64,000 nucleotides of DNA, taken from positions 3,997,101-4,061,100 of the forward strand of contig CM046335.1 of the NCBI GenBank assembly GCA_025403435.1, written 5' to 3'. The DNA is from Artocarpus heterophyllus (taxonomy: Eukaryota; Streptophyta; Magnoliopsida; Rosales; Moraceae). A model generated the notes under the pieces. That model was not told where the DNA came from. It worked only from the letters and a program-made list of their open reading frames with translations, and searched no databases. The position numbers were made by a program, and so were the translations under genes. This document shows positions 26,188 through 37,600 of this stretch, piece after piece; within the stretch, counting starts at the first letter, position 1, and the number at the start of each line of letters is the position of its first letter.

Positions 26188-26796
26188 TGTTGGGGAATTA
26201 AGCACCTCTTAATTCTAAAGATCGCAAGAATGAATAATTGTAGAAAAGAAATTAGAGAAAAGAAGAAAAGAGAAACACCAAATTTTTATACAGGTTCATC
26301 TAAATTCGAGACTACGTCCTATTTCTACCGCTGCAGATTCCACTATGATGAAGGAGATTATAGATTACAAGAAAAATTTATCACACACTCTCAAATAGTG
26401 TTTCCCAAATCTCTCTTCTACCTAGCACTCTCTGTAGGAATTTTTCCTCTCAACGATGGAGCTCTCAAAATATGTCTCACACAAAATAATGCCACTCACA
26501 CATCCAACCCTAGCCACTTTATGTCTATTTATACCCAAAGAAGAAAAAAAATAACAACTAATGAGAAACCCTAGTAGTTTTCGTTTTTGGGCCTTCAGAA
26601 CACAACTTGTACACAGAAAAATAGCAAAAAAAAACAGACTCTGAATGCCACGGCACTCAAAACCGATGTTGTGGTGCTGGTTAGAATTTCAGGCGGGTGC
26701 CGCGGCGCTCATTTTGGGTGCTATGGCGTCCGGTACTGTCCCTTCTTTTTTTTTTCTTTCTTTGGAAGGTTGATTGATAGGCTCCATTATTCAACA
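26188..26796 (-). mobile_element. 609-bp copia-like solo LTR with perfect target duplication, just past CPS
   Basis: The ends TGTTGGGGAATTAAGC and CTCCATTATTCAACA form a short inverted repeat, and GAAAT flanks both sides (26183-26187 and 26797-26801). On the minus strand a TATAAATA box lies at 26533-26526, so the LTR promoter would fire leftwards, towards the 3' end of CPS. The part right of the TATA box contains a GC-richer segment (GCCGCGGCGCTC near 26699). No internal domain remains. Reading frames inside are not genes. Confidence 0.8.
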
Positions 26797-27042
26797 GAAA
26801 TAATAAAGAGTCAGAAGATAAGTCAAGAAAAGTCCCCACGACCCACACAGTCAAATAGTTCAACAACGATCCCAAAAATTTACATGAAAATTGTACTAGA
26901 TTTAGTCAAATTTCTGATACACCCTTTCCCTTGCAATACTAAAAAAGAAGAATGAATAAGCCAAAAAGTTAGCAAATAGATAGTCCAGCAAGATATGGAA
27001 CAAGAACTAAAAAGTCGTTTCCATCAAAAAATAAGAAAAAAG

Positions 27043-27171
27043 ACAAATGAGGGCAGCCTAATTGGTTGTAAATCCCTCCACCTCAATCATAGGTTGAGGA
27101 TTCAAGTCACGCTAAACCCCACTCAATAGTGGTGGTATTATCCCCTCCCCTTTATAAAAAAAAATAATAAG
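27043..27171 (+). mobile_element. tRNA-derived SINE, copy 2
   Basis: The copy begins ACAAATGAGGGCAGCCTAA, with box A-like TAATTGG and box B-like GGATTCAAGTCAC (about 27098-27110), and ends in an A-rich tail. The flanks share AATAAGAAAAAAGA (27028-27042 and 27172-27185), a target duplication of about 14 bp as expected from LINE-driven insertion. It aligns along its length with the copy at 2485-2618. Confidence 0.7.
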
Positions 27172-27185
27172 AATAAGAAAAAAGA

Positions 27186-30100
27186 ACCACAAAATCATTT
27201 GCTGTGACAAGGAAACGGCCAATCGGGCACACGTAGCAAAATGCTTGCCATCACTTTTAAAATGTCCAATCTGAGTGAATGAGAATCAGATAAGGAGGGG
27301 TTTACACAAATTTAGTTGGTTGCTCATATTTATGGTTAACCACACAAGTTGTTGTTTGTCACCTGGATGTGGACCTTGATCTTTTTCTCCTTCAAACCTT
27401 TTTTGGTGTGTAATGGGTTATCTCCTAAACGCGTGTATATCTATACATATATATATTTACACACATATATATATTCATGTATATAAGGAGTTAACAATGG
27501 CAGACAGTGTCGCACACGAACCACGTGACAGAGTTTGGTATTTTTTGTCTACGACATCAAGTGGGGGTTCACCGTATCCCACGTCTTAAGATTTGGTGTC
27601 CCATTTATAGAAAAACAAGAGAGAGAAGAAAACATTTGAGTACGGATCACCTTCTTCTCACGACGTTGTGCATCAACAAAACTGGTCGTATATATTATGT
27701 ACTACTTTGATCATAAATATCACCTGATCACCCATGATGCTTTTCCGCCATTATAGGCGATATACATACAAAATCATATATGCCAAGCAATAATGTGCTT
27801 TGTAAACGCACATGAACTAAACGACAAAAACTGGCCACAAGCACGAACATGCAAGGTTGCTATTATAACATGCCTTGCAGCTTCGATAATTCCTCTCCAT
27901 TTGTCTGTTTATATGCAGGTTGTATAATCAGCAGTAGCTTGGCATAATTCTTTCAAGGAAAGTGTAAATATATATATATATATATTATATTTGAAAAATG
28001 ACAGCACTTTGGCATACGACTATGTGAGCTAGCTCAAACAACACAACATTCACAATAACAACTCATATAACAACATAATATAACAATATAGAATATACCT
28101 AACTCTACCGCAAGATGTAGAGTGATAGAGAAAATCCCCAACCCAAGTTCAATAAAAAAAAAAAAACAACTAAGTAAAAAAAAAAGAAATTAGCAAAAAA
28201 AATCATTTGAAAAAATAGAAGCATTAAAAAAAACTAGGTTAAAAAAAGTACGCAATATTTTGATGTTTCGACCAATCAAATGTGTGCAGAAACTATAAAA
28301 GTCGCACATTATGTAAGCACATAAAAATATTCAGTTCAGTGATGATTACTAAAAGTGATATTTTGCATTAATTTTTAGGTTTTTAAGGTGGCTCTCTACA
28401 GCAAATAAATCCCCTTCCCAATTGCATTTCTAACCATAGAGAGAGAGAGAGAGAGAGAGAACGACAAGAAAATCAGAAAGATACAAAATTACCAGATTCT
28501 GTCGTTTGATCGTGTGGGACACATTAAAAAAATGTCGACCACTTTAAAATAGATAGGTGATAAGGAAAGAAACTGCAGAAGTTACAACACTTCCATTTCT
28601 CTGGAAAAAGGAAAACAATCAAAAAAAGAGAAGAAAAAAAAGTGAGAAAAGTTTATTCAGAAAGAAGTAAAGAAAAAACAGAAACAAAAAGGAACAAGAA
28701 ATAGGTGACCCAGTGGACGGGTCCAATGTGTAATAGTAGCAGTCCCAGGATAACCTGAATATCATTCACTGGGAATGGAAAACTCGTCTAAGTAGTGAAG
28801 CAAGTTCACATTTTGCAAGCGCATATTGGGTCCCACATGGAAAAATTAGGTCCCAAAGAATCCCAGTTGAGACCCCACCAAAGGGGTCCCACTCCAACTC
28901 CAAAGCAAGGTGAATTAAGAAGGATGGGACAGAAAGAAAGATTTTTTAAAAAAGCATCTAATATTCCAACAGTATTATATACATGGTTAGACATCATTGA
29001 CCTCCTCATGGTTTAGGTTTAGCCCCTGTAGTTCGACATGATTAGACATTAGCCAGGGAATGTTAAAAAGCAAAAGATAAAAAATGGATGGTTTTATTTA
29101 CCCAAAAAAAACAAAAGGATGGTTTTGGAGGTGGCGACGTGATCTGGTGGCCCAATATCATCCATCAGCCATTTTTGACAGAAAGGATCAATCTTTCTTA
29201 TTTAAAAAACAAAAGTTAAGAGGGAGAAAGAGAAAGAGAAAGAGAAAGAAAGAGAGAGACGAGAGTTCTCAGGTGTCGGCACAAAAGAGCCGAAGGGGAA
29301 GGACTGGTGGGCTTGGAGGGTAATCCAAAACAGCCAGGCACCTTACAATCTCGATGTTTATGTTTTTGGGTTTCGATTTTAGAATACGAAGGATGATGGT
29401 GCCACGTGAGCTACCCTTTCCTTACCTCATTCCTTGTCCTCCAACCGGCCTACATCTTGCTGGGTCCGGTCCCACCCCTAATGGGTGGGCCCCCACTAAT
29501 TCAGAGGTCAATTCCTCAACTCAATGCTATTAAAACATTATACTATTATTACCAAGGGCTAGGGGAAAAAGGCTTCGTATTTGGATCAAACTCTTCTTTC
29601 TCTCTCTCTCTTTCTATTTTCTTTTCTTTACGATGTTTCCCCTTGGACTTCTATGTGTTTATGTACCCTTTGCTTTGCACCTTGCAGATTCGAGACGACG
29701 ACCAAAGAAGAACAACCTCGGTTACGACTTTTAATGCTCAAGAGCAAGTCAATTATGAAATCAAAATACTATTTTTACCAAGGAAAAAAAAAGGGATTTC
29801 CAACATTAGCATAGCATGGATGTGATCAAACTGCAAAAAGAAAGGGTTATCGAGACAATTGGCCCAATTACGTTTCTTGAATTAAAATATGACTCTAATT
29901 TGTAAAAATTTTACAAATGTCTCGTAATGATATCATTAAAATTATTTATATGTATTATATAGTACAATATGTAATATCATTAAGATAATTACTATATCAT
30001 ACGAATATTTTTAAAATATTTTAAATATTATGTTAGATTTTAATTTTATAACAATAATTTGAACACGTATTGTAATTTTTTCAAATGGGAAAGGTAAAGG

Positions 30101-30925
30101 TTGAACTGGGCCTGCCTAAACCCATTATCAAATGCTGGCTGCCCAACCCATTATCAAGTTCTGCTTTATTGGGCTGGGCTGCATTAGCACTATCCTTAGT
30201 TACCCCACTTGCGAACCTTTTTTGCACGTCCAAATTAACGAGGCTTTGGTTCTGCAAGGCCCAAACTACATGAATTTGTGATATTGTTGTCGTCTTTTTT
30301 TTTTTTTTTTTTGGGGTGGGGAACGTGGTTAGATTATTCAAATTTATGACCTCAATATCGGAGTTATACATTTTGAATTGTTCTAGCATCATATTTCCTA
30401 TAACGATTCAAAATTTATTTCTCATATCACAGAAATTATCATACATTGTGTTAAAAAAAATAATAAACTAGTGGAGTTGGATGTAAAAGGTTAAGTAGGC
30501 AACTACATACAGTCCAACACTCCATTCCTACGAAACTACAAGTCTACAAGCACATATGAATTCAAAATACCAACAAAAGATTAGTCTGATTAAAATTAAA
30601 AAAAAGGGCCGTTTGTGATTACTCGTTAATATGAATAAGTTTCCAAAAAGAGTAAATCTGCAAATTCTACGGACAACACAAAGCAACAACTTTCATGACA
30701 AACAAAGAAAACAAAAAAGAGAGATTGGAAAGGATACAGAATTACTAACTATAAATCTATTAAAAAGCGCAGCTCGCCAATTCCAGTTTTCGCATTGGAC
30801 ATGTGCGTATTAATAAACAAGCACACAACAAAGACTAACATCTCAACAAGAAAATCATGAAAGCGAGTACATATCTAAACCCTATCATCAAACTTAAGTT
30901 GGCAGAAATTCCACAGAAAACAGAA
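27186..30925. other. Gene-free intergenic stretch between CPS and NAA20
   Basis: No gene is supported. A GA run lies at about 28439-28460, AT runs near 27440-27475 and 27968-27986, and purine-rich AGAGAA repeats at about 29222-29260. An open stretch at 29406-29825 has no recognisable domain. The segment 30100-30260 is GGGCTGGGC-rich and resembles transposon debris. The part next to 30925 should include the NAA20 3' untranslated region. Confidence 0.5.
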
Positions 30926-33529
30926 TCAATCATACTCTAATTCGTCAGGAGTAACCGGCCGTTTGAGAGGGATGATGGACTTCTTTTCCACGTCACGAGA
31001 TAATGCTTTCCTCATATCTGAGAACAGACCCAAATGTGATAAGAACGTTAAAAGCAATAACAATTGAACAGATGCTTTGAGACGAGGGAACTCACCTAAC
31101 CCATCTTCCTCCCCTGAATAATAACGTAGCACCCTTCTATAGATCACGTACCCAAGCTGAGGAAAATAAAGGGTAAAGACTAGAGTAAGCATCAAAGAAT
31201 CCAATTCAGTAAACAAAAAAACAAAAGCGGATTGTGCGTTCGTGCGAGTGATTCGGGAATTGGGGGTTATTTAAAAATAAATAAATAAATAAACTTGTAA
31301 CAGTTGCATATGCCTAGTTCAGACTTTTTTGTATAGAATCTGTAAGTTGAAATCCATATATTGGTAACATATGAACCTAAGATTTGTCCTTTCTTTTACT
31401 AGGAGGCCTGAGGTTCTTCAGAACAGAAAAAATAAGGTCAGATAACATCAGTCAAAGTTATATGCATGAAAAGGGATCTGATCAAAGAAATAGAAGCATA
31501 CAAGATTACTAATCCCAGCAGCAAAGATGGTTTTTTCTTTTCTTTTCTTTTCTTTTTCTTTTTATTGAATGTTTCATTTTTCACAGTCCATGCAATATAG
31601 CCCTTTGTCCCCTTCCAATGATTTGAGAACAAGGTTGAAGCTTAAACTGTCGATGTGCAAACGTAGCATAGAATTTTCTTTTCTCAAGGTATAAATTCTA
31701 ATAGGAAAGGACAGGTACAGGTCCAAAGATAAGCTAAATTGATTAAAAAACCAAAGGACTTCAACAGTAAGATATTATCCAGTGCTCAAGCAGAATCTCT
31801 GAAACTCAAATATTAATGGGAGAAAGTAGCATAGCTTATCTGTGTTGAAACTGACGGGAACTATACCTTTTCGTACATCTTTATGGCTGGTGTATTTGAT
31901 GCTCGAACAAAAAGATCTACAAAGTAAGCTTTATCACTGCCAAAAGAAACTCATGAATGAAGCTTAAAGAGACAACTGAAATACTGGAGCATTATATGAT
32001 TTACTAGCCGCTCAAATCATTTCAAGAGCCATTACTCTTCAAATAGATGGATACATCTAAAGCATAGGCTACAGGAATCTCAACATAAGAAAGTCAAAGC
32101 ATAATCCCAAATCAGAATCCAAGAACCATTAGAACTGAATGCTATTGGAAATCATGATAAAGGTGTTTGCAAACAAAATAATAAATCACCCTAGTCTTGA
32201 CGCATCTAATGGAGATCATAAGATCTCAAATTTGATTCATAAACTTAAGGAATATGTGTTTCAATATGCAGATCATGCAAGTTCAAATTTCATATATTTA
32301 CCAAAAAGTAGCTGCAGGAGTAGATGAGAAGAAAATAACATGCAATAACTTTGAAAAGACACATGCTTTTAGACAAATTATAAATATTTTTTAAAGATCC
32401 ACATAAGCAAGTGTTCATTAAATATGCCCTCCTTACATCTTATCACTAATGTCTTCAAGCAGGTTCATAAGTTTCTTGGCTAATTGTTGCCTGCGGTACT
32501 CTGGAGCAACAGTCACCGCCGTTACATGGCCATGCCAAGACTCGCCTTGCCCTTCAACTTTTCCCATAACTGCAATTGTAGAACAACCAGGCAGAGTTTT
32601 AATCATTGCATAAGTACACTACTGAAAACAACCCACAACAACCAAACTGAAAAGTAGAACAAAGCCAACACCCAGAGGCCAAGCATTACGTCAAACACCC
32701 CTCCATGTTCCCCATAAAACCCAAATATCACCAAAATAAGCAAACAGCATCTGATAAACACAAGCACCCATTTATAATCTAAGAAATCTCAATCATTCTT
32801 TGGAACGCTTAGATCACCCAAAAAAAAAAAAAAATTCAATGCCCATTTAATAATCACTAGCTCCAAAACACTTCTGTAATTTATTCATCCATGTATCCTT
32901 TCTGTACTATATGCAATAAATTTATAAACACTTTTATATTTCCCAATTGAACAATGACCCATTTTACAATTAAAAATGTCCAATCTCCATCCACTTTCTA
33001 CTTTAACAACAGAAACCTCTAAGACCAAAATGTTCCTTCTAACCCTTCACCCCCATTTCAATCTGCCAGTCAATCTGGAAGCTTCTTAGCACGCCATTTA
33101 AAAGAAGACGGAGAAATACATGATTCCAAAACTGATATCAGAAATGAAGAATTATTTATCGTAATAAAGTTAAAAGAGTAGTATTTAAGGGTTTAAATAT
33201 TGAAGAAAGAGAGAGAAAAGAGCTTACTATAACCCATGATTCGGTTTCCAGGGCCTTCTGCGACGTGAAAATAATCGGGCCATCTTGCCAAATAGGGCAT
33301 GTAGAAGGACATGTTGAACTGAAATTCACAGATTTTTCATAATTTTTCACAAACAAACGTAGGTGATTCTTCCCAATGAGGGGCTTTTTTTTCAAGAGAA
33401 AAAAAAAAAAAAAGAGTGGAAAATGAGATAGACGAGATAAAGAAATCTTACCGTTTCAGTGAGATGGTCAAGATTGACAGACGCGAAACGAAGAAGATCG
33501 TTACAGCAAAACCTGCGAATCGTCGTCAT
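30926..33529 (-). CDS. NAA20: N-alpha-acetyltransferase 20, NatB catalytic subunit
   Basis: GNAT-family enzyme that acetylates the N-terminus of nascent proteins starting Met-Asp/Glu/Asn/Gln, in a ribosome-bound complex with NAA25. Exons on the minus strand: 33529-33452, 33318-33228, 32569-32437, 31936-31867, 31156-31096, 31017-30926. All junctions are GT-AG and the 525 nt give 174 aa, the usual length of plant NAA20. The N-terminus MTTIRRFCCNDLLRFA, the APEYRRQQLAKKLM acetyl-CoA loop (R-x-x-Q/G-x-A type), the VDLFVRASNTPAIKMYEKLG segment and the C-terminus ending DELEYD are all family hallmarks. No frameshift or missing part was seen. The start codon lies 1085 bp from that of PRP18 on the other strand. 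Confidence 0.95.
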
Positions 33530-34614
33530 CTCTCTCTCTCGCTCGTTACGAAGTCGAGTCGTTTTATGTGAGTTCGATTTTTTCCTTGTACATAAACGAC
33601 ATGTCGTTTAATTATCCTCTTGTTTTTTTTGGGGTCGTATAGTACTGCTCCAATTGTTTTACTCTCTGACGCAACAAATTGACTAGAGTTTGAATGTCGT
33701 TTTTGGCTAATTTAGCGCATAGCATTAGGTTTTTTTACTGTGTTGATATACGTATATAGACGCACATATAAAATGAGTATTTCATAAATAACAAAAACTA
33801 ATATTATTATAATAATTATTACGTAATTTTAAAAAAGATAATTATAACAATTATTATATAATTAGGTTATTTCTAAAATATTATAAAAAATATATTATGT
33901 TTCAATCTCAATCTTCAAAGCGTAGTTTTTTTTTTCTCAAAAGTAAATAGCCTTCTATCATTTGTCTAATTTTAGCATTTAAAATTGTCTAATGAATTAA
34001 ATTTACATGATTTGAATAATTTAAGATGTCTTTTAACTAACATATTTTTATATTTTATAAGGTATTTAATAAAGTTAGTTAGAATCAACTTTTTAGTTAA
34101 AAAATAGTACAAAACTTTTATATGTTACAATAAAAAACAAAAATTGTTACAATATAAAATTTTTATATATTATAATATTTTAAACTAAAAGTTAATTTTA
34201 ACTATACTTACTAAATAACTTTTTGTATTTGAATTCATTAATGACTACACAAAATGCAATTGAATAAATACCAAAAAAAAAGTCCTTATCGCGGATATTG
34301 GTTGTCGTTCAAAACAATTGGGTCGGTTAAGTAGAATGGGTTACGTCGGGTTGGGTTATTCTCAAACTGGACCACTCATATATAATAAATTACTATCACG
34401 CTTGAAGTAAATACCAAGAGCTTATTTTACATATTATATCGTTTTATATTATATTATATTATATTATAAATAAAATAATAATAATATAATATAATGTACC
34501 AATCATGCTTAAAATTTTCAGTTATCGTCGTCCTCTCGTAAATCTTCCCCTAATTGGAAATCAAGACCGTTAACATTTAACAATTCCAAACCCTATATTC
34601 CAGAGAAGCCATAG
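33530..34614. promoter_or_regulatory. Divergent intergenic region between NAA20 and PRP18
   Basis: This 1.1-kb interval must hold the promoters and leaders of both genes. The NAA20 side carries a CT-rich leader (33529-33545). In the middle lies a copy of the dispersed AT-rich repeat (about 34070-34220, with TTAGTTAGAATCAACTTTTT). ATATT repeats occur at 34440-34495. No conserved TATA box could be assigned with confidence to either gene. Confidence 0.45.
34070..34220. repeat. Dispersed AT-rich repeat family, member between NAA20 and PRP18
   Basis: The member contains TTAGTTAGAATCAACTTTTT and TATATGTTACAATAAAAAAC, closely matching the copies near 15630-15760 and, inverted, near 44700. It lies inside the presumed shared promoter region of the two genes. 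Confidence 0.5.
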
Positions 34615-37600
34615 ATGGACCTCCTTAAGCAAGAGCTTCTCAAGAAGCGCCAAAGCTTGGCCGAAGACACCGGCGGCAAGCGGTTCTTCAAGCGCTCCGA
34701 GATCGAGCAGAAGAAAATCCAGAAGCTTCGCGAGGAAGAGAAGCGCGAGTTGGAGGCCAAATCCAAGCGCCAATCCACCCCCTCCTCTGGCGCCAAGGCC
34801 TCAACGGCCAAATCAAACGCCTCCTCCTCCTCCTCCGCCGCCGCAGCCGCCGCCACCACGACCTCTTCGGCTGCAACCACATCCAAATCCTTAACGGACG
34901 AGCAGAACATTGACAACCTCGTTTTGTCCAAGCAAGAAGTAATTCGCCGCCTCCGGCTTCTGAAGCAACCAATTACTCTCTTTGGCGAAGACGATGAGTC
35001 TCGTCTCGACCGGTTGAAGTACGTGTTGAAAGCCGGGATGTTCGAGGTCGATAGCGACATGACCGAGGGACAAACGAACGATTTCCTGAGGGATATCGCG
35101 GAGCTAAGGAAGAGGCAGAAGTCTGGGATTTTGAGTGAGAGGAAGCGGCAGAAGACGGATGTCGATGGCGTGGCGGAGGATGGAGAAGGAGGCGTCGCGG
35201 AAGAGGAGTTGAGCGCCGACGGGGGATCCAGCGGGGTTGACGCCGACAAGGATTTGAAGCGGATGAAGGCGAATTTTGAGGAGCTCTGCGAGGAAGATAA
35301 AATTTTGGTGTTTTTCAAGAGGCTGTTGAATGAGTGGAACCAGGAATTGAATGAGATGCAAGAGGCAGAGAAACGGACTGCTAAAGGGAAGTCCATGGTG
35401 GCCACGTTCAAGCAGTGCGCGCGGTATTTGAATCCGCTCTTCAAGTTCTGCAGGAAGAAGGTAAAATTTCTGTTTTGATGCTTATAAGTCGTACATGCTT
35501 CTTCTGAATAACGTTTTCCTTATCCAGAACTTGCTAAATAATCATTCCTCTATTCTTCTATATTAATGAAGTTCTCGAAACTCAGTACGTATAAGCTCTG
35601 GTAAACGTATTCCAGTGTGTCCGTGTTGTATATTGACCTTGTCACTGGCCTTTCTGTGATTGAAAAAAGCTCGTTTTATATTATAATGGTCTAGAACTAT
35701 TGAGGGTCGATAGAATGTCTTGAAAATTAGGTTATGTTGGTTTTGGGATACAATGTAGCCAATGTTAGGTGAATACTGAATTGGGAAAGAATTTCAATTT
35801 CAAAGTCAGCCCGTTTACTGGTGGTCGTTTTTAATCTCCACTGACATCTTTTAGCTTAGGTTGATTCTTGGAAGCTACAAAAAATCAATCTGTTTTCACA
35901 TGTTATTCGTAATTGAACAACCTAGAACTACGTGGACCATGGGGTATAGAATGTGTTATTAAGAGCATAAGGTACTATAAAAATCTTTAGCTGTTTGGCA
36001 CTTTCCATAATTACAACATTTTCCTTTGTGTTGTGTCTAAAATCTCCAAACTGGTTAATAGTCGTGTAGTAGTTTATGTTTTTGGTTTCACTTGTATATG
36101 ACCCTGCAAAATGTTGTCGGTTTAGATTTTGGAAATTCAAGGACACCACTGGAAGTGTGGTTGAATATGTGGATTATGCTCGAGATTTAGACAGTCCTTG
36201 ATAGGGAGGTTGGGGAGGTTTTTTTGTTTTGGGGGTGGGGAGTGGGGGTTCAATCACACTTAATTTTAATTTTTATTTATAGAACAAAAGATGTATATCA
36301 TGTACTAATTCTTAGTTTTATTATTATTTTTCAAGAAAAAGGTCCTTGACATGGTATATTTTTACTTTTTGTGGATTTACTATTATTCGTAAGGCAACAC
36401 TATAATAAATTGTTGCCTTATCAACCATTGAAGTAGAGTACATTGCGGTAATGGGAGTGTTCTTTCATTACCAAGGTGGAGATTTGTTATGTGGCTATAA
36501 TAAAGCCACATGCGTACTTTAAAAACAAGTTACGTTTGTAGCAAGTAAAAGAAGTCACTTTGTGGCTTTTAGGCCATCAACTAAATAAAGGCCACTTTGA
36601 CCTTTTGGATTCCTTCAAAGACTGGCTATTGATATGGAGATACTAAATGGATAATATAGACTAAACACAGAAAAGACCTAGAGATTTAACATAGTTTAGC
36701 TATTAGCCTATTTACATGGTTAAAAGTCATGAAAAAATTTCTACTATGTAAAAGTTGAATTATGCAAAGAGTTAGTGGCTTACAATTCCTCACACAAAAT
36801 CCACATGCAGCAAAGAGCATTTTTAGCTGAATTCGCTTTACATCCAAACTCCCTACTTATAAACCAAAACTCAGAGTGTATAACTCAATTGGTTGTCCTT
36901 CCAAAGCTGAAGTGTAAAGCTATTTATAGTATAAGGCGATGGCCTTTAAACGGATCCAAAAGGACAAGTTGTCTTTATTTAGTCTATGAGCCAAAAGCCA
37001 CAAAAAATGCCTTCTTTTATTTGCCAAAAATGTGGCTTCTCTTGAGAGCTACACAAGTGACCTTCATAAAAGGCACACGACACATATTCATCTTGGCAAT
37101 AAGGAGCACTCTCACAGTTCTTCTCCTGCTGCTCTCTCATTATGCTCGCTGGGCCTATATGTTTTGTACTTTAATAAGCTCAGAGAACGATGAACATGCT
37201 TATTGGAACTGGTTTGTTGACCAGGTTGGTTGGTTTATCCATTGTGGCAATCTTCTTAAGTTTGATAACACTGTGTTATCACATCCATGATAAAGTGCAT
37301 CCTGACATCAATGTGTTTGGTAATGATCCTTTCATGATACATTTGATTCTAGGTCAAATGGATGGCACTTTGGTTGTTAGTATAGATTGTCATTTCTGTT
37401 TATGGTAACCCCACCTCTTGAACTGAAGCCCAAATATCTTCTTTCACCGATTTGGTTGTTCCAATGTGCTATATCTTGCAACAATCGATTGCAGTGATGC
37501 CTTCTAATTAATAATGCATTCACAAAGAGTGAAAACATATCTTGTCAATGACCTTCTCTTGTCTAAATCTCCAACATAATTCAAATCCACACATCCAAAA

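Noticed and set aside
29406..29825. 139-aa open frame in the CPS-NAA20 spacer
   Set aside because: No conserved motif, low-complexity stretches, and no supporting exon structure.
34593..35444. 283-aa minus-strand open frame over PRP18 exon 1
   Set aside because: Shadow of the GC-rich, low-complexity PRP18 coding sequence. Ser/Arg-rich composition without a domain.
36775..37290. 171-aa open frame in the PRP18 intron
   Set aside because: It lies inside the probable copia LTR, has no recognisable domain, and is only a chance opening.
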